Origin: JAIBJN01 sp963775625
GTDB taxonomy: Bacteria; Actinomycetota; Thermoleophilia; Gaiellales; Gaiellaceae
Direction of reading: 5' to 3'
DNA length: 64,000 nucleotides
Assembly (NCBI GenBank): GCA_963775625.1
Contig: CAVZJM010000002.1
Span: 1-64,000, forward strand
Numbering within the stretch: position 1 is the stretch's first letter; each line of letters starts with the position of its first letter. Under the pieces are notes generated by a model. The model worked only from the letters and a program-made list of their open reading frames with translations. It had not been told where the DNA came from and ran no database searches. Shown here piece by piece: positions 1-10,671 of this stretch. Position numbers and translations under genes: made by a program.

Positions 1-8
1 CCAGCGCT

Positions 9-362
9 TCACTCCGAGCGAGTGGGATCACCCGCTACGCCGCCGTCGGTCTCGGCGGCGACGAAGCGAAGCAGCTCGGCCCCGGCATCGTCCAGCAGGA
101 CGAGCTCGCCGCCGGCCACCAGAAAGCCTGCAGTCCGCCCCAGGGCGAGGAAGTAGTCGTCCTCTGCCCGCATGAGCTCCCGCTCGCAGGCCATCCGGGT
201 GGAGGCGAGGGGCTCGAACGAGATCCGCTCGCCGTCGAGCTCGTAGGCCCCCGTGAAGCGATTGCACCCGCCGGAGCCAGAGGCTCGGCCGCCGTCGAGG
301 AGGAGCATCTGGCCGGTGCCCCCGACCAGCGACCATTCGACTCCCTCGGGAGGCTCCGGCAC
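9..362 (-). CDS. META (HslJ-like) domain protein
   Basis: A 117-residue protein that is almost entirely one META domain. It opens with a W-x-L strand (VEWSLVGG), then the family signature GGCNRFTGAY at about residues 31-40 and the conserved STRMACE at about 54-60. META domains occur in the heat-inducible outer-membrane protein HslJ and in many actinobacterial secreted proteins; their biochemical role is unclear. No signal peptide is visible from the GTG start used here, so it may be cytoplasmic or the true start may lie elsewhere. It follows the GNAT gene by 15 bp on the same strand and is probably co-transcribed. Function is unknown beyond the fold. Confidence 0.8.
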   Translation of the reverse strand: MPEPPEGVEWSLVGGTGQMLLLDGGRASGSGGCNRFTGAYELDGERISFEPLASTRMACERELMRAEDDYFLALGRTAGFLVAGGELVLLDDAGAELLRFVAAETDGGVAGDPTRSE

Positions 363-377
363 GGTGCGAGCGTACCG

Positions 378-908
378 CTACGGCTCGAGGTCCTCGCGGA
401 CGAGCCCGAAGAGGATTCCGTCCACCCAGGCGCCGTGGCGCCAGTAGGCCTGGCGGCGGACACCCTCCCGCCTGAAGCCGGCGCGCTCGAAGTGGCGAAG
501 GGCGGCCTCGTTGAAGCCGTAGACCTCGAGCTGCACCCGGTGGTAGTCGAGGTCGAAGACCAGATGGCGAACGAGCAGCTGCGTCGCCGCGGTCGCGAGG
601 CCCCGCCCGCGGTACGCGGGCTCGAGCATGATCGCGTGCAGGTAGGCGATCCGGCTGCGGCGGTTCGCCACGTCGAAGGCCAGGGCCCCGACGAGCTCTC
701 CCTCGACCTCGAGCACGAACCTGCCGTGAAGCTCGGGCTCCTCGTCCGAGCGGCGAACCTCCTCCTGGAGCTCGTCGCGCTCCCGCGGGGAGACGGCCGC
801 CATGAACGGCTCGACCTCCTCGTGGCGGGCGAGAGCGGCCATGAAGTCCACGTCGTCCGCGGTCGCGCGCCGGATGCGGAAGCCCTGCCCCTCGAGCGCG
901 GCGCTCAC
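378..908 (-). CDS. GNAT-family N-acetyltransferase
   Basis: About 176 residues of GNAT fold: an N-terminal strand FRIRRATADD, the acetyl-CoA-binding motif A (RGRGLATAAT), and the C-terminal FNEAALRHFERAGFRREGV strand-helix typical of RimJ/RimL-like acetyltransferases. The GTG at 908 is chosen because it overlaps a TGA (905-907) in a GTGA arrangement that the repaired upstream permease would use, and because similarity to the fold begins just after it; a longer in-frame extension exists but is the shadow of the permease gene. The acceptor (protein N-terminus or small amine) cannot be told from sequence. Confidence 0.85.
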   Translation of the reverse strand: MSAALEGQGFRIRRATADDVDFMAALARHEEVEPFMAAVSPRERDELQEEVRRSDEEPELHGRFVLEVEGELVGALAFDVANRRSRIAYLHAIMLEPAYRGRGLATAATQLLVRHLVFDLDYHRVQLEVYGFNEAALRHFERAGFRREGVRRQAYWRHGAWVDGILFGLVREDLEP

Positions 909-1839
909 GCCGGCGGGCACGCCGGCTCGACCTCCGGCTCGGCCCGCGCTTCCGGCGGCGGCGCAGGAGGCCGTCCGCCCCGGACCCGAGCGCGACGCCC
1001 GCAAGGATGAGCACCAGCCCGAGCGCGGCGTTCAGCGTCACCTGCTCGTCCAGGATCAGGGCGCCGTAGACGAGCGCGACCGGCGGGAGCAGATACGTGA
1101 CGAGCGAGGCCCGCGCGGCTCCGTAGCGGTTGAGCAGCCGGTAGAAGAAGAAGAGCGCCACCGCGGTCCCGAGGACTCCGAGCGCCGCAATCGAGCCGAT
1201 CGCCTCCCAGCTGGGCGTCTGCTCCGGCCACTGGACGACCGCGAAGGGCAGGAGGATCAGCGCACCGGTCGCGCTCGAGACCGTGGCGATGACGAGAGGC
1301 GCCGTGCTGCTGTAGTTGTGCTGGACGAAGTGGTTCGCGCCCGCGTAGGAGAGCGAGGCGACCACGATGGCGATCGTCCCGGCGACCGCCCACCAGCCCC
1401 CCTCCGGATGAAGGCCGGCCAGCACCCCGACGCCCACGAGCCCGACGAGGATCCCGGCCAGGCGAACGCCCCCCACACGCTCGCTCGGGTTGAACCGGAG
1501 CGCGAGCAGGATGACGAAGATCGGCACGGTCGCGTTGGCGATCGCGGCCACGCCCGAGTCGACGTACTTCTCGCCCCAGGCGATGAGGACGAACGGGAAC
1601 GCGGCGTTCAGGAAGCCGACGGCGAACGCTCGCCACCCGGTGCCGCGCACGTCCGCGACCGCCCGGCTCGCGCCCAACCGCCACGCGAGCACAGGGATCA
1701 GCACCGCGCTCGCAAGGACGAGCCGGAAGAACATCATCGCCGTCGGCTCGACCTCGTCGACCGCGACCTTGATGAAGAGGTAGGAGGCTCCCCAGATCGC
1801 GGCGACGATCGCGAGCAGAGGGACGTAGCCGCGGATCAC
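905..1839 (-). CDS. EamA/DMT-superfamily permease, frameshifted near its C-terminus
   Basis: A ten-helix drug/metabolite transporter with two EamA repeats; the first begins LLAIVAAIWGASYLFIK and the second ends in the helix LGLVLILAGVALGSG. The substrate is unknown. Reading straight through, the frame stays open for about 300 nonsense residues across the acetyltransferase and META genes. Removing one base near 943-950 instead gives a short tail AEPEVEPACPPA and a TGA at 905-907 that overlaps the next GTG start, the usual arrangement in this genome. An indel is therefore more likely than a genuine fusion. Translation starts at GTG 1839, six bases after a TAGCCT -10 element (1846-1851), so the transcript is probably leaderless. 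Confidence 0.8.
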
Positions 1840-1845
1840 CCCGAG

Positions 1846-1851
1846 AGGCTA
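1846..1851 (-). promoter_or_regulatory. -10 element of a leaderless promoter for the EamA gene
   Basis: TAGCCT on the minus strand ends six bases before the GTG start at 1839. Sigma-70-type transcription normally begins 6-7 bases after the -10 box, so the start codon would be at the 5' end of the mRNA. The same spacing recurs at about ten genes in the window. Confidence 0.5.
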
Positions 1852-1910
1852 TCTGGAAGGGTCGGGTGGAACGTCGCTCGTCGCCGGGGTGCGATGGTCG
1901 TTCCGAAACA

Positions 1911-1960
1911 AGGACGCAGGGCGCGTTCGTAGCCGGAGGCTACGGGCGCAATCGAGGACG
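1911..1960 (+). repeat. Structured hairpin repeat, copy 1
   Basis: AGGACGCAGG (1911-1920) is followed by a two-part hairpin: outer stem 1923-1926 with 1946-1949, inner stem CGTAGCC (1928-1934) with GGCTACG (1938-1944), loop GGA. It ends with a second AGGACG box (1955-1960). A second copy at 33551-33599 has the same layout and flanking boxes but different, compensating stem bases. It lies about 110 bases upstream of purL, so it could be in its leader, or it may be a dispersed repeat. Confidence 0.6.
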
Positions 1961-2067
1961 CAGTCTTCGGGGCGAGCAGCGCGGCCCGGCGGCACAGGCT
2001 GCGTTCCATCCGCCCCTTCCGGGAGAGGTGTCGCGCTCCGGCCGGGGCGATAGAGTGGAGATCTCCT

Positions 2068-4170
<2,103 letters not shown>

Positions 4171-4171
<1 letters not shown>

Positions 4172-5556
4172 TGTGCGGGGTCGTCGGCATCCACGCTCCC
4201 GACCGCGACGTCGCGCGGCTCTCCTACTTCGGCCTCTTCGCGCTCCAGCACCGCGGCCAGGAGTCGGCAGGAATCGCCGTCTCCGACGACGGCCGCCTGA
4301 CGGTCCTGCGGGACATGGGCCTGGTCACGCAGGTCTTCTCGGAGCAGAAGCTGCGCGGGCTCCGCGGGCAGACGGCGATCGGCCACTGCCGCTACTCGAC
4401 GACGGGCGCGACGCACTGGACGAACGCGCAGCCGATCGTCCAGCACGGCCCTGCCCGCACGGTTGCGCTCGCCCACAACGGCAATCTCACGAACACGGAG
4501 GAGCTGCGGTCGGAGCTTGTCGCTCGAGGAGTGCGGCTCTCGTCGACGTCGGACACGGAGGTGATCGCGGCGCTGGTCGCCCACGACGAGCGCCCGCTGG
4601 AGGAGGCCGTCGCGGCGGCGATGGCGCGCATCGAGGGCGCGTTCGCGGCCGTGCTCCTCTCGGAGGGGAAGCTGATCGGCTTCCGCGACCCCGACGGAAT
4701 CCGGCCGCTCGCGCTCGGCCGGCTGGACGACGACCACCTCCTCGCCTCCGAGGGCTGCGCGTTCGATCTCCTCGGCGGCGAGCCGGTGCGGGAGCTGCAG
4801 CCCGGGGAGCTCGTCGTCGTCGATGCGGAGGGGGTGCGGGCCGAGCAGGCGGTCGAGCCGCGCGACGGCGGCGCGCTCTGCATCTTCGAGTTCATCTACT
4901 TCGCGCGACCCGACTCGACCTTGCGCGGGGTCGAGCTGCACGGCGCCCGCGTGCGCATGGGCGAACGGCTCGCTGCCGAGGCGCCGGCCGAGGCCGACCT
5001 GGTGATGGCCGTGCCGGACTCGGGGACGCCCGCGGCGATCGGCTTCGCGCGGGCGAGCGGGATCCCGTTCCAGGAGGGGCTGATCAAGAACCGCTACGTC
5101 GGCCGCACGTTCATCCAGCCCGACCAGGCGCTGCGCGAGCACGGGATCCGCATGAAGTTCAACCCGCTCGCCGAGGTGCGGGGCAAGCGCGTCGTCGTCG
5201 TCGACGACTCGATCGTGCGCGGCTCGACGACGCGGCAGATCGTGGCGATGCTCTTCGAGTCCGGGGCGACCGAGGTGCACGTCCGCATCTCCTCGCCGCC
5301 GATCGTCTCTCCCTGCTTCTACGGCATCGACATGGCCGGCGAGGACGAGCTGATCGCCGCGGGCCGCGACGTCGAGGACGTCCGCGAGGAGATCGGCGCG
5401 AGCAGCCTCTCCTACCTCTCGCTCGAGGGCCTCCAGGAGGCGACCCGCCGGCCTGCGGACTCGTTCTGCCGTGCGTGCCTGACGAAGAGCTACCCGACGC
5501 GGATCCCCGAGAACCTCCGGCTGGCGAAGCTCCGGTTCGAGCGGACGCCGGCTTAG
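4171..5556 (+). CDS. purF: Amidophosphoribosyltransferase PurF
   Basis: First committed step of purine synthesis: PRPP plus glutamine gives 5-phosphoribosylamine. The 461-residue protein starts directly with the nucleophile Cys2 (MCGVVG), so no propeptide is needed. The N-terminal glutaminase domain shows HRGQESAGI and GHCRYSTTG; the C-terminal phosphoribosyltransferase domain has VVVVDDSIVRGSTT. Four cysteines (ALCIFEF, SPCFYG, FCRAC) match the ligands of the [4Fe-4S] cluster in the Bacillus-type enzyme. The ATG shares a base with the purL stop, indicating translational coupling. Its stop overlaps the convergent lipoprotein gene by three bases. Confidence 0.96.
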
Positions 5557-6494
5557 AGCTCCCGCTCGATCGCCACGCGGAGCTCGTCGACGGAGGCCGA
5601 GCCCTCGAACTTCGCCCGGATGACGCCCTCGCCGTCCACGAGGAAGACCCAGGGCTCGGTCGGGAGGTTCCACTCCTGCACCCACTCGTTGACCCCGTTC
5701 TGCGGGTCGTTGTCCTCGTAGATCTCGACGTGGATGAAGCGAATGCCCGCTCCCTGGAACTCCTCGCCCATCTGCTCGACGACCTCGACCGTCGGCCCAC
5801 AGGTCCGGCTCGTGCAGAAGGCCGGGGTCGCGAAGGTGACGACGAAGGGCGCGCCTGCCTCGAGCGAATCGGCTATCGAGTAGCGGAGGAGCTCGGTGTC
5901 GGGCGGATCGGCGGTCGTGATCTCCTCGGCCGGGGCGTCCTCGAGCGTCGGGTTGTCCGAGGGGACTGCCTCGGCGCCCACGGCCGGCGTCAAGCTCGTT
6001 TCTCGAACCTCGATGGAGCCCACAGCCTGGATCTGCTCGCCCTCGGGCTCGGCCACGAGCCAGTACCTGCCCGGCTCGGAGAGCTCGATGCTCGCGACGT
6101 AGAGCGCGTCGACGTCCTCGTGCTCTTCCTCTTCCTGGTCACCGTGGCCGTGCGGGATCAGCGGCACGAGCTCCGCCGTGGTCGCCACGCCCTGCTTCGC
6201 GCCCTCACGGGCGACGAGCAGGCCCGCCTCGGGAGCGTCCACTACCGAGTTGTCGGCCCTGACGACCAGAAAGCTGACCCGATTCTCCCCCAGCGCATGA
6301 TCCGACGTCCCCATGACGAGGGCCACGTCGGGGCCGTCCTGCGCGGCGAGGCGCGTCTGCACCCAGTCAGGCAGCGACGCGCCGGCGCTCGTGGTCTGCG
6401 TCTGCGAGGGCCCGATCTCGGCGGCGCCGTCGCCGTCTCCCCCGCAGCCGACCAGGAGGAGCGTGAGCACGAGGGCAGGCCACGCTGCGCGCAC
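5553..6494 (-). CDS. Lipoprotein with C-terminal thioredoxin-like domain
   Basis: 313 residues. The GTG start gives a short basic end and hydrophobic segment ending in a lipobox (LLLVGC, Cys at about residue 16), so the protein should be lipid-anchored outside the membrane. A middle section (about 40-190) rich in Glu and His (GHGDQEEEEHED) resembles an Ig-like or copper-binding-like spacer. The C-terminal 110 residues look thioredoxin-like: a beta strand, a Cys pair spaced by four (CTSRTCGP), then PTEPWVFLVDGEGVI. The spacing is not the classic CxxC, so a SCO/TlpA-like redox or metal role is possible but unproven. The gene is separated from the upstream aldehyde dehydrogenase by an inverted repeat. 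Confidence 0.75.
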   Translation of the reverse strand: MRAAWPALVLTLLLVGCGGDGDGAAEIGPSQTQTTSAGASLPDWVQTRLAAQDGPDVALVMGTSDHALGENRVSFLVVRADNSVVDAPEAGLLVAREGAKQGVATTAELVPLIPHGHGDQEEEEHEDVDALYVASIELSEPGRYWLVAEPEGEQIQAVGSIEVRETSLTPAVGAEAVPSDNPTLEDAPAEEITTADPPDTELLRYSIADSLEAGAPFVVTFATPAFCTSRTCGPTVEVVEQMGEEFQGAGIRFIHVEIYEDNDPQNGVNEWVQEWNLPTEPWVFLVDGEGVIRAKFEGSASVDELRVAIEREL

Positions 6495-6519
6495 CCGCCC
6501 AGGGTAGCTGTGAGCGTTT

Positions 6520-6602
6520 AGAACCCGAACCCGAATGAGGTCTTGAGCCGGCGCAACGCCCTGGTCGGCGCGCCAGCGAAGCGTCATTCTGGTTCGAGTT
6601 CT
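6520..6602. repeat. Long inverted repeat after the aldehyde dehydrogenase gene
   Basis: Arm AGAACCCGAACCCGAATGA (6520-6538) pairs with TCATTCTGGTTCGAGTTCT (6584-6602) with two mismatches over 19 bases, around a 45-base GC-rich centre that can form further pairs. It starts at the aldehyde dehydrogenase stop codon and could act as a terminator or be a small palindromic repeat element. Confidence 0.6.
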
Positions 6603-8062
6603 TACTCCAGTCCGCCGACGTCGAGGACGACTGTCCTGAGATCGGTCATGTCGAGCATCGTGTAGCGGCCGCCGATGCGGCCCCACCCGGTGCGGGTGCC
6701 GGACGCGCCGCCGAAGGGCTCGTGGGCCTCCCAGTAGTCGGTCGAGTCGTTGACGACCACGTTCCCCACCTGGAGGTTGTCGAGGTAGCGGAAAGCGCGC
6801 TGCAGGCTGCGCGTGTACACCGCCGCCTGGAGGCCCAGGTGGGAGTCGTTCGCCACCGCCAGCGCCTCGTCGTCGTCCGCGACCGTGATCAGCGGGACGA
6901 TGGGCCCGAACGTCTCGTCGCGGTTGATGAGCGTGTCGAGCCCGACGCCGTCGACGACGGTCGGCTGGTAGTAGAGGTCCGTGGGCCGGTCCGCGTCGCG
7001 GGAGCCGCCGACGACCACCTCGGCGCCCTTGGCCACGGCGTCCTCGAGGTGCGCGTCCATCTTCTGCGCCGTCGGCTCGTTGTTCATCGGGCCGACGAGC
7101 GTGTCGTCGTCGAAGGGATCGCCGAGCGGCCATGCCTCCGCCTCCTTGACGACGGCTGCGAGGAAGTCGTCGTGGACCTTGCGGTCGACGAGCACGCGCT
7201 CCGTGGCGCAGCAGACCTGGCCGGCGCAGAAGAACCCGCCGAAGACGGCGCCCTTCGCCGCCGCCTCGAGGTCGGCATCGGCGCAGACCACGACCGGCCC
7301 GTTCCCGCTCGCCTCGATCAGCGACCGCTTCAGCCCCGCGGCCCGCACGATCTTCTCCGCGGTGGTGTGCGAGCCGACGAAGCCGACGCAGTCGACGTTC
7401 TCGTCGGTGATCAGCCGCTCGCCGACCCTGCCGTCGCCGTAGATGACGCTGACGACGCCCTCGGGGAGCCCGGCGTCGGCCATGATCTGCATGAAGTTGG
7501 CCATGGCGATCGGCGTCCACTCGGACGGCTTGCAGATGATCGTGTTCCCGGCTGCGATCCCCGGCGCGATCAGCTCGACCGGAATCAGGGTCGGGAAGTT
7601 CCACGGCGTGATCGACGCGTAGACGCCGTTCGGCTTGCGGAACGTGAGGATGCGCTTGTTGACGTCCTTGGACGGGATGATCGCGGTCTCCATGCGCTTG
7701 ACGTCCTCGGCCGCGAGGCGGAAGTTCTCCGCCGTCTCCTCGATGTCGGGGATCGCCTCGGCCGTGAACGGCTTCCCCTGCTCGAGGGAGAGCTCGCGGG
7801 CGAAGTCGTCGCGGCGCTCGTCGATCAGGTCGGCGATCGCGTGACAGACCTCGGCCCGCTCCCACGCGGAGAGCGCCGCCCACTTCGGCTGCGCCTCCCT
7901 GGCTGCCCGCGCTGCGCGCGCGACGTCCTCGTCGCTCGCGTTCGGCGCCTCGGCCAGCTTCTCGCCCGTGACGGGCGAGACGATCTCGCGCGCGTCGTCG
8001 CCGGTCGCCTCCACCCACTCGCCTCCGATGAAGTTCTGCAGCGTCCTCACCGTGACTGCCAT
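6602..8062 (-). CDS. NAD(P)-dependent aldehyde dehydrogenase
   Basis: 486 residues, full-length ALDH superfamily. The cofactor fold includes ITPWNFPTLIP (151-161); the general-base glutamate is E250 in IEASGNGP and the nucleophile is C284 in GQVCCATER. The IEASGNGP box differs from the usual LELGGK box and points to a semialdehyde/lactaldehyde or GAPN-like subgroup. It lies 10 bp after the class III aminotransferase, so the pair probably turns an amine into an acid through the aldehyde (polyamine, GABA or similar). The ATG at 8062 is preceded by GAGGAGG with five-base spacing, a strong ribosome binding site. The exact substrate is not known. Confidence 0.9.
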   Translation of the reverse strand: MAVTVRTLQNFIGGEWVEATGDDAREIVSPVTGEKLAEAPNASDEDVARAARAAREAQPKWAALSAWERAEVCHAIADLIDERRDDFARELSLEQGKPFTAEAIPDIEETAENFRLAAEDVKRMETAIIPSKDVNKRILTFRKPNGVYASITPWNFPTLIPVELIAPGIAAGNTIICKPSEWTPIAMANFMQIMADAGLPEGVVSVIYGDGRVGERLITDENVDCVGFVGSHTTAEKIVRAAGLKRSLIEASGNGPVVVCADADLEAAAKGAVFGGFFCAGQVCCATERVLVDRKVHDDFLAAVVKEAEAWPLGDPFDDDTLVGPMNNEPTAQKMDAHLEDAVAKGAEVVVGGSRDADRPTDLYYQPTVVDGVGLDTLINRDETFGPIVPLITVADDDEALAVANDSHLGLQAAVYTRSLQRAFRYLDNLQVGNVVVNDSTDYWEAHEPFGGASGTRTGWGRIGGRYTMLDMTDLRTVVLDVGGLE

Positions 8063-8072
8063 CGAACCCTCC

Positions 8073-9431
8073 TCATGCCGTGACGTTGATGCGATCCCAG
8101 GCCTCGTCGAGCACCTGGCGCAGGGCCCCAACCATCTCGTCGAACTCGTCCGGGCCGGCGACGAACGGCGGCGCGAACTGCGCGCACGTCTCCGCCCGGT
8201 CGTCGAAGCGCGTGTAGACGCCGAGCTCTCGCATCCGCGGCGTCAGGAACCCCTTGATCAGCTGGTCGCGCTCGGCCGGCGCGAACGTCTCCTTCGTCTC
8301 CTTGTCCTTCACGAGCTCGAGCGAGTAGAAGTACCCGTCGCCGCGCACGTCGCCGACCATCGGATGGTCGGCCGCAAGCTGGTCACAGCGCGCGCGCAGC
8401 TCCGGCCCGAGCTCCTGCACGCGGCGGATCAGGCCCTCGCGCTCGTAGACGTCGATGTTGGCGAGCGCGATCGCGCACGAGAGCGGGTGGCCGCCGAAGG
8501 TGATCCCGTGCGTGAAGACGTTCTGCGGCTCGGAGAAGAACGGCTCGATCGCCCGCTCCGAGGCGACGACCGCGCCGAGCGGCGCGTAGGCAGAGGTGAT
8601 GCCCTTCGCCAGCGTCATCAGGTCGGGCTGGATGCCGTAGCGGGTGGAGCCGAACCAGTCGCCGACACGGCCGAAGCCGCAGATGACCTCGTCGGCGACG
8701 AGCAGGAGCCCGTTCTCGTCGCAGATCTCGCGGACGCGGTCGAAGTAGCCCTCCGGCGGGACGATGGAGCCGCCCGAGTTCTGCACCGGCTCCAGGATCA
8801 CGGCCGCGACCGTCTCCGGCCCCTCGTTCTTGACGATGTCGTCGATCTCGTCCGCGCAGCGCAGCGTGCAGCCGGGCTTCTCGGCGCAGTACGGGCAGCG
8901 GTAGCGGTACGGCATCGGCGCCCGGAAGCAGCCGGGGAGGAGCGGCTCGAACTGCGCGCGCAGTGCCGGGCTCCCGTTGATGGAGAGCGCGCCGAGCGTC
9001 GTCCCGTGATAGGCGCTGCGCCGGGAGACGAACTTCGTGCGCGTCGGCTCGCCGCGCAGACGGTGATACTGGCGGGCGATCTTGAGCGCGGACTCGTTCG
9101 CCTCTGACCCGCCCCCGACGAAGAAGATGCGGCCGACGTCGATCGGCAGGAGGTCGGTGAGCTTGTCCGCCAGCGCGAGCGCCGGCTCGTGGGCGAATCC
9201 AACCCAGTTCGAGAAGAAGGGCAGCGCCTCGACCTGCCGCTTCGCCGCCTCCGCGATCTCCGGCCACGGCCCGTAGCCGATGTTGACGCAGTAGAGCGCG
9301 GAGAGGGCATCGAGGTACCGGTTCCCCTCGGAATCCCAGATGTAGGCCCCCTCGCCCCGCTCGATCACGATGCGGCCCGCGCCGGCCGGAGTGAAGTGCC
9401 GCCAGAGATGGTCGGTCGGTGTGCTCACCAT
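8073..9431 (-). CDS. Class III (omega) aminotransferase, PLP-dependent
   Basis: 452 residues. Shows GGGSEANESALK (106-117), the cofactor aspartate in LLVADEVICGFGR (D247) and the Schiff-base lysine K276 in TLAKGITSAYAPLG. Such enzymes transfer amino groups from diamines, beta-alanine, GABA or similar to pyruvate or 2-oxoglutarate, and with the adjacent aldehyde dehydrogenase this suggests amine degradation. An unusual feature is a four-cysteine patch at C179, C182, C188 and C192 (CPYCAEKPGCTLRC), which looks like a small metal-binding insertion. ATG 9431 is used; a GTG directly after it is also possible. Confidence 0.9.
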   Translation of the reverse strand: MVSTPTDHLWRHFTPAGAGRIVIERGEGAYIWDSEGNRYLDALSALYCVNIGYGPWPEIAEAAKRQVEALPFFSNWVGFAHEPALALADKLTDLLPIDVGRIFFVGGGSEANESALKIARQYHRLRGEPTRTKFVSRRSAYHGTTLGALSINGSPALRAQFEPLLPGCFRAPMPYRYRCPYCAEKPGCTLRCADEIDDIVKNEGPETVAAVILEPVQNSGGSIVPPEGYFDRVREICDENGLLLVADEVICGFGRVGDWFGSTRYGIQPDLMTLAKGITSAYAPLGAVVASERAIEPFFSEPQNVFTHGITFGGHPLSCAIALANIDVYEREGLIRRVQELGPELRARCDQLAADHPMVGDVRGDGYFYSLELVKDKETKETFAPAERDQLIKGFLTPRMRELGVYTRFDDRAETCAQFAPPFVAGPDEFDEMVGALRQVLDEAWDRINVTA

Positions 9432-9494
9432 GGCAAGTGCGCAGCGGATTCAATCAGGCGGCGGCGAGCCCTGCAGAGAGGAGGCCGCCGAGAG

Positions 9495-9500
9495 TACATT
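9495..9500 (+). promoter_or_regulatory. -10 element of a leaderless promoter for the MFS gene
   Basis: TACATT ends seven bases before the GTG at 9508, which fits transcription starting at the start codon. This also decides the MFS start against longer in-frame options. Confidence 0.5.
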
Positions 9501-9507
9501 CGCTCGC

Positions 9508-10671
9508 GTGCGCCGTCTCCTCACCCTGGTCAGCGCCACCGTCCTCCTCGAGTCGATGTTCTTCGGCGTCCTCGCGCCGCTCCTCCCTTACTACGAGGAG
9601 GAGTTCGGCCTCTCGACGTCGGCCCTAGGCGCCCTCTCGGCCGTCTACGCCCTCGGCGGCTTCGTCGGCGCGCTCCCCAGCGGCCTCCTCGCCGTCAGGG
9701 CGGGCGTCAAGGCGACGGTGCTGGCCGGCCTGGCGGTGATCGTGGCGACGAGCATCGCGTTCGGCCTCGCCGAGAGCACCTGGGTCCTCTACGTGGCGAG
9801 GTTCGGCCAGGGGATCGGCAGCGCGTTCGCCTGGACGGGCGGCCTCGCGTGGCTCGTCGCAGCGGCGCCGAGGGAGCGCCGGGGCGAGCTGATCGGCATC
9901 GCCATGGGCTCGGCGATCTTCGGCGCGCTCCTCGGGCCGGTGCTGGGAGGGGTCGCGTCCGTCATCGGGCCGGGGCCCGCGTTCGCGGCGGTGGCCGCAG
10001 CTGGAATCGCGCTGGGGGCCTGGGCCTGGGCGACGCCCGCCGCCCGGCCGGCGGAGGAGCCGCAGCCGCTCAGCGCCCTGCGTGGAGCCGCGCGGGTTCG
10101 AGAGGTCGTGTCGGGCTTCTGGCTCGTCTCGGTGGCTGCGTTCCTTCTCGGCACGATCTCCGTGGTGGCGCCGCTTCGCCTCGACGAGCTCGGCTGGGGG
10201 GCGCTCGGGATCAGCGCGGCGTTCCTGATCTCGGCCGGGATCGAGGCAGCTCTGAGCCCCGTCTTCGGGCGCTGGTCCGACCGGCACGGGCGCCTGGCGC
10301 CCGTCCGCATCGGGCTCGTGGCGGCGATCGCCCTCTCGCTCGTGATCCCCTGGGTGGATCTCCCCTGGCCGTACCTCGTGCTCGTGACCTGCGCCGGCGT
10401 CGCCTACGGGGTGAACTGGGTGCCGGGCACCGCGCTCCTCTCCGACGGCGCGGAGAAAGCGGGCCTCGACCAGGGCCTCGGCTTCGCCCTCCTGAACGTG
10501 GCCTGGGCGCCCGCCAACGTCGTCGGCGCGGCACTCTCCGGAGCGCTGGCCCAGGCCGCGGGTGACGCCGCCGCCTACCTGCTCGCCGCGGCCGTCTGCC
10601 TGGCGACCCTGGCAGCCGCGCAGCTCGCCGTGCTCGGCGGCAGGCCCGCCTCGGAGGCCGGCTCAGCATGA
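9508..10671 (+). CDS. Major facilitator superfamily transporter
   Basis: 387 residues with about twelve hydrophobic helices. The first helices read LLTLVSATVLLESMFFGVLAPLLPYY, and loop 2-3 after GLLAVRAGVKA is MFS-like. Arg-rich loops such as FGRWSDRHGR (about residue 255) mark the second half. The GTG at 9508 is preferred because a -10 element lies seven bases upstream. The stop overlaps the deacetylase ATG (ATGA), so the two are co-translated; the cargo may be linked to acetylated amines, but that is inference. Confidence 0.85.
   Translation: MRRLLTLVSATVLLESMFFGVLAPLLPYYEEEFGLSTSALGALSAVYALGGFVGALPSGLLAVRAGVKATVLAGLAVIVATSIAFGLAESTWVLYVARFGQGIGSAFAWTGGLAWLVAAAPRERRGELIGIAMGSAIFGALLGPVLGGVASVIGPGPAFAAVAAAGIALGAWAWATPAARPAEEPQPLSALRGAARVREVVSGFWLVSVAAFLLGTISVVAPLRLDELGWGALGISAAFLISAGIEAALSPVFGRWSDRHGRLAPVRIGLVAAIALSLVIPWVDLPWPYLVLVTCAGVAYGVNWVPGTALLSDGAEKAGLDQGLGFALLNVAWAPANVVGAALSGALAQAAGDAAAYLLAAAVCLATLAAAQLAVLGGRPASEAGSA

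Noticed and set aside
28..1839. Uninterrupted 603-codon frame joining the EamA permease to a long Arg-rich tail
   Set aside because: The tail is the antiphase shadow of the acetyltransferase and META genes; a one-base correction gives a normal permease ending at a coupled stop.
1861..2067. A purine-type riboswitch in front of purL
   Set aside because: No conserved purine- or PRPP-riboswitch core could be recognised; only the two-copy hairpin element is present, and its second copy is not next to a purine gene.
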